A stretch of DNA of 16,667 nt from an uncultured Odoribacter sp. (lineage in GTDB: Bacteria; Bacteroidota; Bacteroidia; Bacteroidales; Marinifilaceae): NCBI GenBank assembly GCA_900544025.1, contig UQTM01000074.1, positions 1-16,667 on the forward strand, written 5' to 3'. The stretch's first letter is position 1, and the number at the start of each line of letters is the position of its first letter. The position numbers and the translations under genes were made by a program. Below the pieces are notes generated by a model. The model was given only the letters and a program-made list of their open reading frames with translations, was not told the DNA's origin and did no database searches. Of the stretch, positions 7,290 through 14,417 are shown piece by piece.

Positions 7290-8597
7290 ATGAGTAAATT
7301 TGCCATTACCGGAGGAAGGAGATTAAAGGGGACGCTTTGTCCGCAAGGAGCGAAAAACGAGGCTTTACAGGTAATCTGTGCCACGTTATTGACTAAACAA
7401 ACGGTGACGATTACCAATATCCCTGAAATTCTCGACGTTTTAAAGTTGATCGAGTTGTTACAAGGAATGGGGGTAAAGGTCGAGCACCCGGCTCACGGTA
7501 AGTTTATGTTTACGGCTTCGGATATCGATTTCAGTTATTTTGAAACAGAGGATTTCTATAAAAAAGCGGTCAGTTTGAGGGGATCTATTATGATTTTGGG
7601 ACCGCTTTTGGCTGTTCATGGCTGTGGGGTGATACCCAAGCCGGGAGGCGATAAAATCGGGCGGCGGCGGCTGGATACCCATTTCCTCGGATTTGAAAAA
7701 TTAGGAGCTACTTTCGACTATAACAGCAGCGAGGAGTGTTTCCGGGCTGCTGCCGAGAAATTAAAGGGATGCTATATGCTGCTGGACGAAGCGTCAGTGA
7801 CCGGTACGGCCAATATCATTATGGCTGCGGTGCTGGCCGAAGGGGTGACTACGATTTATAATGCCGCCTGCGAACCTTATATTCAGCAATTGTGTAAGAT
7901 GCTGAATGCTATGGGAGCGAAGATTTCCGGAATCGCCTCTAACCTGCTTACCATCGAAGGGGTGAAAGAACTGGGTGGTTGCACTCATCGTTGCCTGCCG
8001 GATATGATCGAAGTGGGAAGTTATATCGGGCTGGCCGCTATGACCCGTTCGGAAATAACGATTAAAGACGTGAATATCCAGGAACTGGGTATTATTCCGG
8101 ATTCATTCCGCCGTTTAGGCATACGGATCGAGGAAAGGGACGACGATTTGTATATTCCCCGTCAGGAACATTACATGATAGAAGATTTTATCGATGGCTC
8201 GATTTTGACCGTAGCCGATGCGCCGTGGCCGGGACTGACACCCGACTTATTGAGTGTGTTTTTGGTGGTTGCGACGCAGGCAAAAGGGAGTGTGCTGATT
8301 CACCAGAAGATGTTCGAAAGCCGTTTGTTTTTCGTAGATAAGCTGATCGATATGGGGGCGAAGATCATCCTTTGCGATCCTCACCGGGCAACCGTGATCG
8401 GACAGAATCATGAGGCACAGCTCCGGGCGACCAAAATGACCTCTCCCGATATCCGGGCAGGGATTGCTTTGCTGATCGCCGCACTTTCGGCGCAGGGGGT
8501 AAGCACGATTCACAATATCGACCAGATCGACCGGGGATATGAAAATATAGATGAGAAGCTGAATGCAATCGGGGCGGATATTCGCCGTATCGGATAA
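7290..8597 (+). CDS. murA: UDP-N-acetylglucosamine 1-carboxyvinyltransferase (Asp-type active site)
   Basis: MurA transfers enolpyruvate from phosphoenolpyruvate to UDP-GlcNAc, the first committed step of peptidoglycan synthesis, in the cytosol. The 435-residue protein shows the EPSP-synthase-like double fold: GAKNEAL with Lys22/Asn23 (20-26), SLRGSIMILGPLLA with Arg97 (95-108), WPGLTPDLL holding the catalytic Asp, and SPDIRAGIALL near the C-terminus. In most bacteria the mobile loop reads P-G-G-C, where the Cys (E. coli Cys115) is attacked by fosfomycin. Here it is PGGDKIG with Asp121 (codon 7650-7652). Natural Cys-to-Asp MurA in mycobacteria, chlamydiae and Borrelia remains active and is fosfomycin-resistant, so the same is expected here. 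The gene is single, between its own promoter and terminator, and convergent with folK. Confidence 0.95.
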   Translation: MSKFAITGGRRLKGTLCPQGAKNEALQVICATLLTKQTVTITNIPEILDVLKLIELLQGMGVKVEHPAHGKFMFTASDIDFSYFETEDFYKKAVSLRGSIMILGPLLAVHGCGVIPKPGGDKIGRRRLDTHFLGFEKLGATFDYNSSEECFRAAAEKLKGCYMLLDEASVTGTANIIMAAVLAEGVTTIYNAACEPYIQQLCKMLNAMGAKISGIASNLLTIEGVKELGGCTHRCLPDMIEVGSYIGLAAMTRSEITIKDVNIQELGIIPDSFRRLGIRIEERDDDLYIPRQEHYMIEDFIDGSILTVADAPWPGLTPDLLSVFLVVATQAKGSVLIHQKMFESRLFFVDKLIDMGAKIILCDPHRATVIGQNHEAQLRATKMTSPDIRAGIALLIAALSAQGVSTIHNIDQIDRGYENIDEKLNAIGADIRRIG

Positions 8598-8623
8598 CCC
8601 GATAGGTCGGGGTATGAAATAGG

Positions 8624-8655
8624 AAGGGGCTTTTTAAAAGTCCCTTTTTTATTTT
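8624..8655 (+). terminator. Terminator of murA
   Basis: AAGGGGCTTTT (8624-8634) can pair with AAAAGTCCCTT (8636-8646) with one G-U pair. The real loop would open by a few A-T pairs because the gap is only one base. A T-run follows. It starts 27 bases after murA and overlaps the folK stop codon (8649-8651). On the minus strand no T-run follows, so it serves murA only. Confidence 0.75.
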
Positions 8656-9170
8656 TCTTTTGCTTGTTCCTCTGGAAATGAGGCCTCGATTTTCCGGACT
8701 TCCAGCCCGTCGGGGCATGTCTCCCATAACGTTTGGACACTTTTGTGCAACACCGGATGAATGAAGTCGGGCAGGATCTCCCGTAAAGGCGTCAGCACAA
8801 AATTCCGTTTCTCCAAACGGGGATGAGGTATGGTGAGCGTGGGAGTATCGATGGTTTCCGTTCCGTAGAAAAGCATGTCGATGTCGATAGGGCGGGAAAC
8901 GTAACGGGGACCGTCGGCGGAACGTATCCGGCCTAACTGCCTTTCTACTTCTAAAGCGGCTTGTAAAAAAGATTCCGCACTTAGTTCCGTTTCGAAAACG
9001 ACAACGCGGTTCAGAAAATTTTCTTCACATTCGAATCCCCAGGGGGCTGTCTCGTAGTAAGAAGAAGCAAGAATCTTTTTTCCTGCTTTCTCCGCTAACA
9101 GGCTTATAGCTTGTTCCATAAGCCGGTATTTATCCCCGGAATTACTTCCCAATATGGTAACAACCTGCAT
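8649..9170 (-). CDS. folK: 2-amino-4-hydroxy-6-hydroxymethyldihydropteridine pyrophosphokinase (HPPK)
   Basis: HPPK transfers pyrophosphate from ATP to 6-hydroxymethyl-7,8-dihydropterin in folate synthesis, in the cytosol. The 173-residue protein has the N-terminal LGSNSGD (7-13), the pterin-binding ETAPWG (40-45) and NFLNRVV (51-57). ERQLGR (76-81) and the signature RYVSRPIDIDML (89-100) follow, the latter holding Arg93 and the metal-binding Asp96 and Asp98. IPHPRLEKRNFVL lies at 114-126. A Tyr stands where E. coli has Trp89, a mild change. Its ATG shares one base with the TGA of the upstream DUF4290 gene (TGATG on the minus strand), so the two are translationally coupled. It is a single-domain HPPK, not fused to folP or folB. 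The C-terminal tail is charged (ending EEQAKEK). Confidence 0.95.
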   Translation of the reverse strand: MQVVTILGSNSGDKYRLMEQAISLLAEKAGKKILASSYYETAPWGFECEENFLNRVVVFETELSAESFLQAALEVERQLGRIRSADGPRYVSRPIDIDMLFYGTETIDTPTLTIPHPRLEKRNFVLTPLREILPDFIHPVLHKSVQTLWETCPDGLEVRKIEASFPEEQAKEK

Positions 9171-9844
9171 CAGTCTGTTTTTTTCTTGTAATACTGACGG
9201 TTATTGTTGTTGTTATTATTCTTGTTATTATTTTTCGAGTAGTTGCCCTTGTTGTTCTGCTGCGGCTTGTTGGAACTGGGTTTGCTTTTCTTTTGCAGCA
9301 GGTCTTTGGGATTGGAAAGGGTCATCCCTTCAGGTAAGATTACGGTGCTGCCGTAGTAAGTATTGATATCGTTATATATTTGCTCGTCTTCCACGCTGTC
9401 CTTATTCCAAGTGAGGAACGATTTTTTCATGTGGTTGGCTGTCAGTACGATCAATGCGCGTTTTTGTTCCGGGTCGTCCAATTCGCGAATTTTATCGATC
9501 AGCTTATCTACTAATTTTCCGTAATGCTTATACCGGATACGATTGGTACTGTATGCCAGTTTTTCTGGTTTTTCATTGAGTTTTTCTATAGAAGGCAATG
9601 GATAGGGAGCATCTATATCCAGTTGGAAACCAGCCATAATCGCCAGGTGATCCCATAATTTATGCCGGAAGTCGGGAACATCCCGAAGATGTGGATAGAG
9701 ATTACCCATAACGTCGATAACCGTCTTGGCCGCGCGATTCCGTTCGTCTCTGTTTTCTATGGTCAGGATATGATCGACCATTTTTTGAATGTTTCTACCG
9801 TATTCTGGAAGTAACAGTTTTTTCTTTTGGGTGTTGTATTCCAT
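9170..9844 (-). CDS. DUF4290 family protein with Asn-rich tail
   Basis: The 224-residue product matches the DUF4290 family, known to me only from Bacteroidetes and of unknown function. The family pattern is visible in EYNTQKKKLLLPEYGRNIQ (2-20), the MGNLYPHLRDVPDFRHKLWD stretch (46-65) and LIVLTANHMKKSF (131-143). No enzyme motif, signal peptide or membrane segment is apparent; it is probably cytosolic. Residues from about 184 on are low-complexity, rich in Asn, Lys and Gln, with runs of up to seven Asn, and end in a basic YYKKKTD. I chose the ATG at 9844; an upstream TTG at 9853 would add only MFY. It is coupled to folK through an overlapping TGATG. The conserved neighbourhood with folK and murA suggests a link to growth or envelope functions, which is inference only. 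A basic Asn/Lys tail could bind nucleic acid. Confidence 0.85.
   Translation of the reverse strand: MEYNTQKKKLLLPEYGRNIQKMVDHILTIENRDERNRAAKTVIDVMGNLYPHLRDVPDFRHKLWDHLAIMAGFQLDIDAPYPLPSIEKLNEKPEKLAYSTNRIRYKHYGKLVDKLIDKIRELDDPEQKRALIVLTANHMKKSFLTWNKDSVEDEQIYNDINTYYGSTVILPEGMTLSNPKDLLQKKSKPSSNKPQQNNKGNYSKNNNKNNNNNNNRQYYKKKTD
9201..9235. repeat. Trinucleotide (AAC/AAT) low-complexity tract
   Basis: On the coding (minus) strand a run of AAT/AAC codons encodes the Asn-rich tail of the DUF4290 protein. Seven Asn lie in a row, broken by Lys from a similar run. Slippage here would change Asn number in frame. Confidence 0.85.
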
Positions 9845-9954
9845 ATAAAACAACGTCTATTTCTTGTTTGTTGCAATCCTTTTTGTGGGAAAGTTCCGGG
9901 AAAGTTTGAAGATAAAATCGACCGGATCGTCCTTCTTTAATCGAATAAGTGCCA

Positions 9955-9962
9955 CAAATATA
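9955..9962 (-). promoter_or_regulatory. Likely -7 box for DUF4290-folK
   Basis: TATATTTG on the minus strand (complement of 9955-9962) matches TAnnTTTG exactly and lies about 110 bases before the DUF4290 start. No TTG is found at the usual distance, so the -33 half is weak. It sits just after the uvrD stop, so DUF4290-folK may also receive read-through. Confidence 0.5.
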
Positions 9963-9990
9963 GTTTTTTTTGCTTATTAAGGCGTTATGT

Positions 9991-12261
9991 TTAATCTTGT
10001 TGTATGAATAATTTTGCAAATTTTAACAAAAGAACCCGTGCACCTCCTTCTGCAAACAGGACTTTTGCTTTTTTTTGTACACCCAATCCTTCGATGTTCA
10101 CCACTTTCCCTGCGCCGAAAGTAGGATGGAAAATCACCATACCGGGAACGATCTGATTGGAGTCGATAGGCCGGAGTTTGGATCGGTCTATTTCCGGTAC
10201 TTCTACGGTGGGTTTTCTTTGAATCGTGATCGGAGCTGTCCGGCTTACCGGGTTTCCGGAAGCCGTCCGGAACTTGAAGCCGGAAGGCTCTTCCCGTAAT
10301 GGGATATAGCCGTCCAGATATTCCTGGTCGATCTCTGCTATAAAGCGGGAAGGGCGGGAGGATACAACTTGCCCGTTCTTATACCGGGTGGTGGCGTACG
10401 AAAGGAAAATGCGTCTTTCTGCCCGGGTGAGAGCCACGTAAAACAGTCGCCTTTCTTCTTCAAGGGCGGAAGGTGAAGCCACGCATTGTTGTGCCGGAAA
10501 CAATTCTTCTTCCATCCCTGCCAGGAATACATTGGAAAATTCCAGTCCTTTCGAGGAGTGGATCGTCATCAGCGTCACCTTGTTCTGATCGCCTTCTTTT
10601 TCTCCGTCCTGGTCGGTCAGTAAGGCTACCCCTTCCAGAAATGCCGGAAGTTTGTCGTCTTTTCCTTCTTTATAAGCGGTTTCGGAAAAATCTTTAATAC
10701 CGTTCAACAATTCCTGTATATTCTCTTTACGGGATACGCCTTCAGGAGTCTCATCGGTCGAAAGGTCGTCGATAATACCCGAAGTCCGGGCGATCACATA
10801 AGCAATGTCGTAAGCATTTTCGTTGGGAACTTGCTCCCGGAAGCGGTCGATCATGGCTGCAAATTTCGATAATTTAGCCAGTGTGCCGGAATTGAAAGCA
10901 TCGGCTACTTTGTTTAGGTTGCAAAGCACCGTCCACATGCTGACCTGATATTTCAGGGCTATTTCCCGGAGTTTCTCCACCGTAGAGTCCCCGATCCCCC
11001 GGCGCGGATAATTGATAATCCTTTTCAGGGCTTCTTCGTCGTTCTGGTTTACAGAAAGGCGGAAATAAGCGAGCAGGTCTTTGATCTCCTTACGCTGGTA
11101 AAAAGATTGCCCTCCGTATATCTTATAGGGAATATTCCGTTTCCGCAAGGCTTCTTCCAAAATTCGGGATTGGGCGTTGGTGCGGTAGAGAATGGCGAAA
11201 TCGCTATATTCCTGCTGCTCGTAATTGGCAAGCTTGAAAATTTCGTTCGTCACTTGAAAGCCTTCTTCTTTATCGGACAAGGCCCGCATCACCTTTATTT
11301 TCTCTCCCTCTTCATTTTCCGAAAAAGTCTTTTTGGGAATCTGTTCCTTGTTTTTGCTGATCACACTATTGGCCGCATCGACGATCGTTGTCGTGGAACG
11401 GTAGTTTTGTTCCAGCTTGAACAGCTTATAATCGGGATAATCGTTCTTGAAATTCAGTATGTTTTCGATTCTCGCTCCGCGGAACGAATAAATACTCTGG
11501 GCATCGTCGCCCACAACGCAAATATTCCGGTGTTTTTCGGATAGTTTTTTCACAATCAGGTATTGCGAATAGTTCGTATCCTGATACTCATCTACCAGAA
11601 TATAATTGAATTTTTCCTGATATTTTTCCAATATCTCCGGGTGGTCGCGGAAGAGGATATTCGTTTGGAGTAAGAGATCGTCGAAATCCATCGTATCGCT
11701 TTGCTTGCAGCGCTGCTGGTATTGTTTGTAGATCTCTCCGATCAAAGGCCGTTTTCCGGCGGTATCCTCTGTCAAAATCCGGTTGTTCTGAGCGTAACTC
11801 TGGGCAACGATCAGATTGTTTTTCGCCATAGATATCCGCCCCAGGATTACGTTGGGCTTATATACCTTGTCATCCAGTTTCATATCCTTGACGATGGCCT
11901 TGATTAGATTTTTCGAATCCTGTGTGTCGTAGATCGTAAAGCTGGACGTATATCCTAATTTATCGGCTTCAAAACGCAGTATTTTAGAAAAAATAGAATG
12001 AAAAGTTCCCATCCACAGATTCGCGGCAATCTCGCTACCCACCAGTTCGGCGATACGTTTTTGCATCTCGCGCGCCGCTTTGTTGGTAAATGTCAGGGCT
12101 AATATCTTATAGGCGGGCACTCCCTGGCTCAATAATTGGGCGATGCGGTAGGTCAGCACCCTTGTTTTTCCCGATCCTGCCCCGGCAATGACTAAGGCCG
12201 GGCCTTGGGTACATTCCACGGCTGCTCTCTGACTATCGTTTAGTTCGTTTAGAAAATTCAC
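9991..12261 (-). CDS. ATP-dependent DNA helicase, UvrD/PcrA type (superfamily 1A)
   Basis: This 756-residue 3'-5' DNA helicase should act in nucleotide excision repair, rolling-circle replication and clearing of RNA polymerase or RecA from DNA. All SF1A motifs are present in order: Q-motif LNDSQRAAV (7-15), Walker A GAGSGKT (27-33), LTFTNKAAREM (56-66), Walker B DEYQDT (224-229), GDDAQSIYSFRG (251-262), QNYRST (285-290), TIHSSKGLEF (566-575) and ALTRAE (610-615). The C-terminal part (about 703-752), with FHPTFGAGKVVNIEG, is the Tudor-like domain of PcrA/UvrD that binds RNA polymerase. Length and C-terminal domain separate it from Rep and RecB. Both names, pcrA and uvrD, are used for Bacteroidetes orthologs, so I leave the symbol blank. 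It is transcribed alone from its own promoter. Confidence 0.96.
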   Translation of the reverse strand: MNFLNELNDSQRAAVECTQGPALVIAGAGSGKTRVLTYRIAQLLSQGVPAYKILALTFTNKAAREMQKRIAELVGSEIAANLWMGTFHSIFSKILRFEADKLGYTSSFTIYDTQDSKNLIKAIVKDMKLDDKVYKPNVILGRISMAKNNLIVAQSYAQNNRILTEDTAGKRPLIGEIYKQYQQRCKQSDTMDFDDLLLQTNILFRDHPEILEKYQEKFNYILVDEYQDTNYSQYLIVKKLSEKHRNICVVGDDAQSIYSFRGARIENILNFKNDYPDYKLFKLEQNYRSTTTIVDAANSVISKNKEQIPKKTFSENEEGEKIKVMRALSDKEEGFQVTNEIFKLANYEQQEYSDFAILYRTNAQSRILEEALRKRNIPYKIYGGQSFYQRKEIKDLLAYFRLSVNQNDEEALKRIINYPRRGIGDSTVEKLREIALKYQVSMWTVLCNLNKVADAFNSGTLAKLSKFAAMIDRFREQVPNENAYDIAYVIARTSGIIDDLSTDETPEGVSRKENIQELLNGIKDFSETAYKEGKDDKLPAFLEGVALLTDQDGEKEGDQNKVTLMTIHSSKGLEFSNVFLAGMEEELFPAQQCVASPSALEEERRLFYVALTRAERRIFLSYATTRYKNGQVVSSRPSRFIAEIDQEYLDGYIPLREEPSGFKFRTASGNPVSRTAPITIQRKPTVEVPEIDRSKLRPIDSNQIVPGMVIFHPTFGAGKVVNIEGLGVQKKAKVLFAEGGARVLLLKFAKLFIQQD

Positions 12262-12307
12262 CCTTTGCTGATTTAATTAGAATTTATTATAGGCCTTTTA
12301 TGATCTG

Positions 12308-12337
12308 CAAAATTAAAAATTAATCTCCATACCACAA
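12308..12337 (-). promoter_or_regulatory. Promoter of the UvrD/PcrA helicase gene
   Basis: TAATTTTG on the minus strand (complement of 12308-12315) with TTG (complement of 12335-12337) 19 bases upstream matches the Bacteroidetes pattern exactly. Transcription would begin near 12301, about 40 bases before the ATG. It is back to back with the promoter of the secreted protein at 12356, only about 20 bases apart. Confidence 0.75.
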
Positions 12338-12355
12338 TTAAGAACAGGGAATGTT

Positions 12356-12363
12356 TATATTTG
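12356..12363 (+). promoter_or_regulatory. Likely -7 box for the T9SS-type secreted protein
   Basis: TATATTTG is an exact TAnnTTTG box. Transcription from it would start near 12370. That rules out the in-frame ATG at 12351 as the translation start and favours the signal-peptide start at 12420. No clear TTG lies at the -33 position. Confidence 0.55.
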
Positions 12364-12419
12364 TAACGGATAAGCGTGAAGGTTGTCAGACCTTTATGAT
12401 ATTGATGCAAAGTGTAGAA

Positions 12420-13751
12420 ATGATGAGATTTATAATTGTATCGGTTTTGTTTGTTTTGAGTGCCTCTGTCAGGCTGGCCGGGCAAACGCTCGAAATATCG
12501 GGTTTCCCTGCCGGGCATTTGCAGGAAAATTCATATAACGGAAAACCTTTTTATGCCATTAAGGACGAGAATAATTCGCAGCCTGTGGGGCAGGGAATTT
12601 TTACGCCCGACGGAAATCCCCGCTGGGAGTATTCGTTTTCGATCGATAATCAGCCGCAGCCTGTGACTTATTCCGGAGATTCCACCACTTTGTTTTTCGG
12701 AGTCCAGAAAAGCGGTGTTTACCGATTGGAAGCCGTAAGGGACGGTGTGCCGCCGGTGGAGATGGAATTTATCGTGTATTATGTATATGTGAATCCTTTC
12801 GCCGTGACGATCATCAATCCGGAAGATTGCCAGGAAATAAAAATCCGCATCGATAATTTCGAGCCGGTGCGCTATAACGGAACTTATCCCGGAAGCAGAA
12901 GTGCGGCATATTATCTGGGGCGTGCCGTAAGGGGAAGTATGGATTTTCGGGAAACGCCGATTCAATTTCCCGGTGGTGATTATGCTCCGCATCAATTGGA
13001 AATACCGGATGCGGTGGGCAACCGGGACAGGGAAGACCGTTACGAGAATGCCGATTATTGTGTGAAAGTGGTCGATCGCTTTGGGCTGGAATGGATCAGC
13101 GATAAGGCGCCTTACACTTCGGTGATCCCCGTTGCCGGGATGGAAGAGCCTCGTTTGCTGAATACCGTAAAGGTCGAAGGGGTTGTGGGGATGGAAGCGG
13201 GGCAGGCTCCTTTGGAAGTGGAATTTCGGGACAGGAGTATGAACGCTCAGCAATATGAATGGTATTTATACCGGGATACGGCGGATATGAAAGATTTTGG
13301 CATGACATTGCTGGATAGCCTGCTGGATAACCGGATTCGTACCGAAAGGGATTTTAATTATACCTATATGCATCCGGGTTTATACAAGGTGCAGTTGAAA
13401 GCGATCAACACCAAGGGACAGTATCAGTGCTGGGATACAACGGAGCCTAAATTTATCAATGTGGTTATTTCTTTGGTAAATGTGCCTAATGTGTTCACTC
13501 CGAATGGAGATGGTAAAAACGATGTTTTTTGTGTACAGGCGTTTTCTGTGGAAGCATTTGAGGCGATCATCCTGAACCGTTGGGGACGTAAAGTATATGA
13601 ATGGCATGATCCCGAAGGTGGTTGGGATGGCCGGATCAACGGTAAATACGCCACTCCCGGAACTTATTATTACATTGTCACCGCGAGGGGGCGTGAAAAG
13701 AGCAATCCGCCGAAATATGTCAAAAAAGGTGCCTTGTTGCTGGTGAGGTAA
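12420..13751 (+). CDS. Secreted protein with gliding-motility-associated (T9SS type B) C-terminal domain
   Basis: From the ATG at 12420 the protein has 443 residues. Residues 1-22 form a signal peptide: Arg3, a hydrophobic core IIVSVLFVLSA, then a likely cut after AGQ. The middle has no catalytic motif I recognise. Residues about 265-350 look like a PKD/Ig-like fold (APLEVEFRDRSMNAQQYEW, later YMHPGLYKVQLKA). Residues 354-443 are a clear CHU_C/gliding-motility C-terminal domain: NVFTPNGDGKNDVF, then LNRWGRKVYEW, GGWDGRINGK, and TPGTYYYIVTA. Type-B CTDs direct proteins through the type-IX secretion system to the cell surface or outside. An in-frame ATG 69 bases upstream would add 23 residues that spoil the signal peptide and lies before the likely transcription start. 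Single gene, closed by a terminator. Probably an adhesin or structural surface protein, which is inference. Confidence 0.88.
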   Translation: MMRFIIVSVLFVLSASVRLAGQTLEISGFPAGHLQENSYNGKPFYAIKDENNSQPVGQGIFTPDGNPRWEYSFSIDNQPQPVTYSGDSTTLFFGVQKSGVYRLEAVRDGVPPVEMEFIVYYVYVNPFAVTIINPEDCQEIKIRIDNFEPVRYNGTYPGSRSAAYYLGRAVRGSMDFRETPIQFPGGDYAPHQLEIPDAVGNRDREDRYENADYCVKVVDRFGLEWISDKAPYTSVIPVAGMEEPRLLNTVKVEGVVGMEAGQAPLEVEFRDRSMNAQQYEWYLYRDTADMKDFGMTLLDSLLDNRIRTERDFNYTYMHPGLYKVQLKAINTKGQYQCWDTTEPKFINVVISLVNVPNVFTPNGDGKNDVFCVQAFSVEAFEAIILNRWGRKVYEWHDPEGGWDGRINGKYATPGTYYYIVTARGREKSNPPKYVKKGALLLVR

Positions 13752-13780
13752 AATACTGAAACCGGTATTGACAGATAAAG

Positions 13781-13821
13781 AAAAGTCGGGGAAAGGATTC
13801 TTTTATTCCCGGCTTTTTTTA
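13781..13821 (+). terminator. Terminator of the T9SS-type protein gene
   Basis: AAAAGTCGGG (13781-13790) pairs with CCCGGCTTTT (about 13808-13817) with one G-U pair, followed by a run of T. It lies 30 bases after the stop codon. Confidence 0.82.
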
Positions 13822-13917
13822 TTTGTATAAAAATTTTATCCGAATGCTCCGGCTAACCGGAACGGTAACTGCTTGAAACGATATCCGGCTATTTTGCTGC
13901 CGGTACTTTTACGGAGG
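13822..13917. other. Upstream part of the 13822-14417 gap
   Basis: No coding signal. It holds two short inverted repeats, TCCGG/CCGGA around 13848-13861 with a 4-base loop and CCGGC/GCCGG around 13885-13905. Both could fold as small hairpins, but neither is followed by a T-run. Confidence 0.4.
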
Positions 13918-13947
13918 TTGGCGGATGCAAAAAATTAACTATCTTTG
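13918..13947 (+). promoter_or_regulatory. Strong Bacteroidetes-type promoter with no protein gene behind it
   Basis: TTG at 13918-13920, 19 bases, then TATCTTTG at 13940-13947: an exact match to TTG-N19-TAnnTTTG. The predicted start is near 13954. The next convincing protein gene is more than 450 bases away, with a terminator-like hairpin in between. Confidence 0.7.
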
Positions 13948-13953
13948 TGATGT

Positions 13954-14190
13954 TGATGCAGGACGATCTGTTTCAACGGGTATATATTGATTTTAGAAGC
14001 GTTTTTGTTTTCTCTTTCGTAAGAAAAGTCGCCAATTTTTGAATACAGAAAAGATAAAACAACATAGACGTTCGCTTGCCGTATATTATGAATAATATAT
14101 TAGGTCGAGCGTGGGTTGGTTGTTTATTTTCTGTTGGGTGTTTGGCGATACCTCTTACGAGATAAACAGGACAGTTCCCACGCTTTTTTT
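13954..14190 (+). ncRNA. Candidate small RNA of about 235 nt, family not recognised
   Basis: The interval runs from a well-formed promoter (13918-13947) to a hairpin plus T-run ending at 14190, and holds no convincing protein gene. A 30-residue reading frame from the ATG at 13950 (ending TGA near 14042) starts before the predicted transcription start and resembles nothing I know. A small hairpin, TTTTCT with AGAAAA, lies around 14008-14027. The 3' end is the nested hairpin listed separately. I checked by eye for the hallmark sequences of tmRNA, RNase P RNA, SRP RNA and the TPP, cobalamin, FMN and fluoride riboswitches and saw none. The two ends do not pair with one another as they would in 6S RNA. 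The alternative is an untranslated leader attenuating the reductase gene at 14418, but that gene has its own -7 box. Boundaries are approximate. Confidence 0.4.
14108..14190 (+). terminator. Long nested hairpin with T-run
   Basis: AGCGTGGG (14108-14115) pairs perfectly with CCCACGCT (14177-14184) and is followed by TTTTTTT with the last stem base included. Inside, GTTTAT (14122-14127) pairs with ATAAAC (14162-14167). CTGTT (14131-14135) with AACAG (14165-14169) is a competing pairing. The span of 69 bases before the closing arm is much longer than an ordinary terminator loop, so the element is probably both a terminator and part of a folded RNA. Confidence 0.6.
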
Positions 14191-14227
14191 ATGCCCCTGC
14201 GGTAAAGAAACCGAAGAAAATCATTCT

Positions 14228-14287
14228 ATGAACCGATCCCGTATCATAAATGCCGTTTCTTTTTATTGTTATGATGAACCGATCCCG
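14228..14287. repeat. 14-base perfect direct repeat
   Basis: ATGAACCGATCCCG occurs at 14228-14241 and again at 14274-14287, offset 46. Both copies are followed within about 15 bases by ATGCCG, so the similarity extends loosely beyond the perfect core. It lies between the candidate small RNA and the reductase promoter, where no protein gene is supported (14191-14388). Confidence 0.8.
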
Positions 14288-14388
14288 GAATATGCCGGTA
14301 TAAGGCAAAATTCGAATCGACATCGGAAGCCTGTAATAATGGTAATAGAATCCGTAAAATATTTATGCCGTAGAATTTGTGAGCGTTG

Positions 14389-14396
14389 TAATTTTG
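14389..14396 (+). promoter_or_regulatory. Likely -7 box of the aldo/keto reductase gene
   Basis: TAATTTTG matches TAnnTTTG exactly. The start would be near 14403, 15 bases before the ATG at 14418. This argues against the in-frame GTG at 14379 as the start. The -33 TTG is not at the usual distance, which would fit a promoter needing an activator. Confidence 0.55.
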
Positions 14397-14417
14397 CATA
14401 AACTAAAATATAATTAT

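Noticed and set aside
12351..12419. Longer N-terminus of the T9SS-type protein from the ATG at 12351
   Set aside because: It would start before the likely transcription start and places 23 polar residues ahead of a good signal peptide.
12531..13253. 240-residue open frame on the minus strand inside the T9SS-type gene
   Set aside because: It is antisense to a gene with a signal peptide and a recognisable C-terminal domain. Its translation is rich in His, Arg and Ile without family resemblance.
13950..14042. 30-residue frame at the start of the candidate small RNA
   Set aside because: It begins before the predicted transcription start, has no ribosome-binding sequence and no resemblance to known small proteins. 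Not excluded, but unsupported.
13954..14190. Known RNA: 6S, tmRNA, SRP RNA, RNase P RNA or a standard riboswitch
   Set aside because: The conserved sequences of these families were not found, and the ends do not pair as 6S or tmRNA ends should.
14111..14401. 96-residue frame over the hairpin and direct repeat
   Set aside because: It would start inside the terminator-like stem, shows no family resemblance, and overlaps the reductase promoter.
14379..14417. GTG start of the aldo/keto reductase
   Set aside because: The -7 box at 14389-14396 lies inside this extension, and the ATG at 14418 gives the standard family N-terminus.
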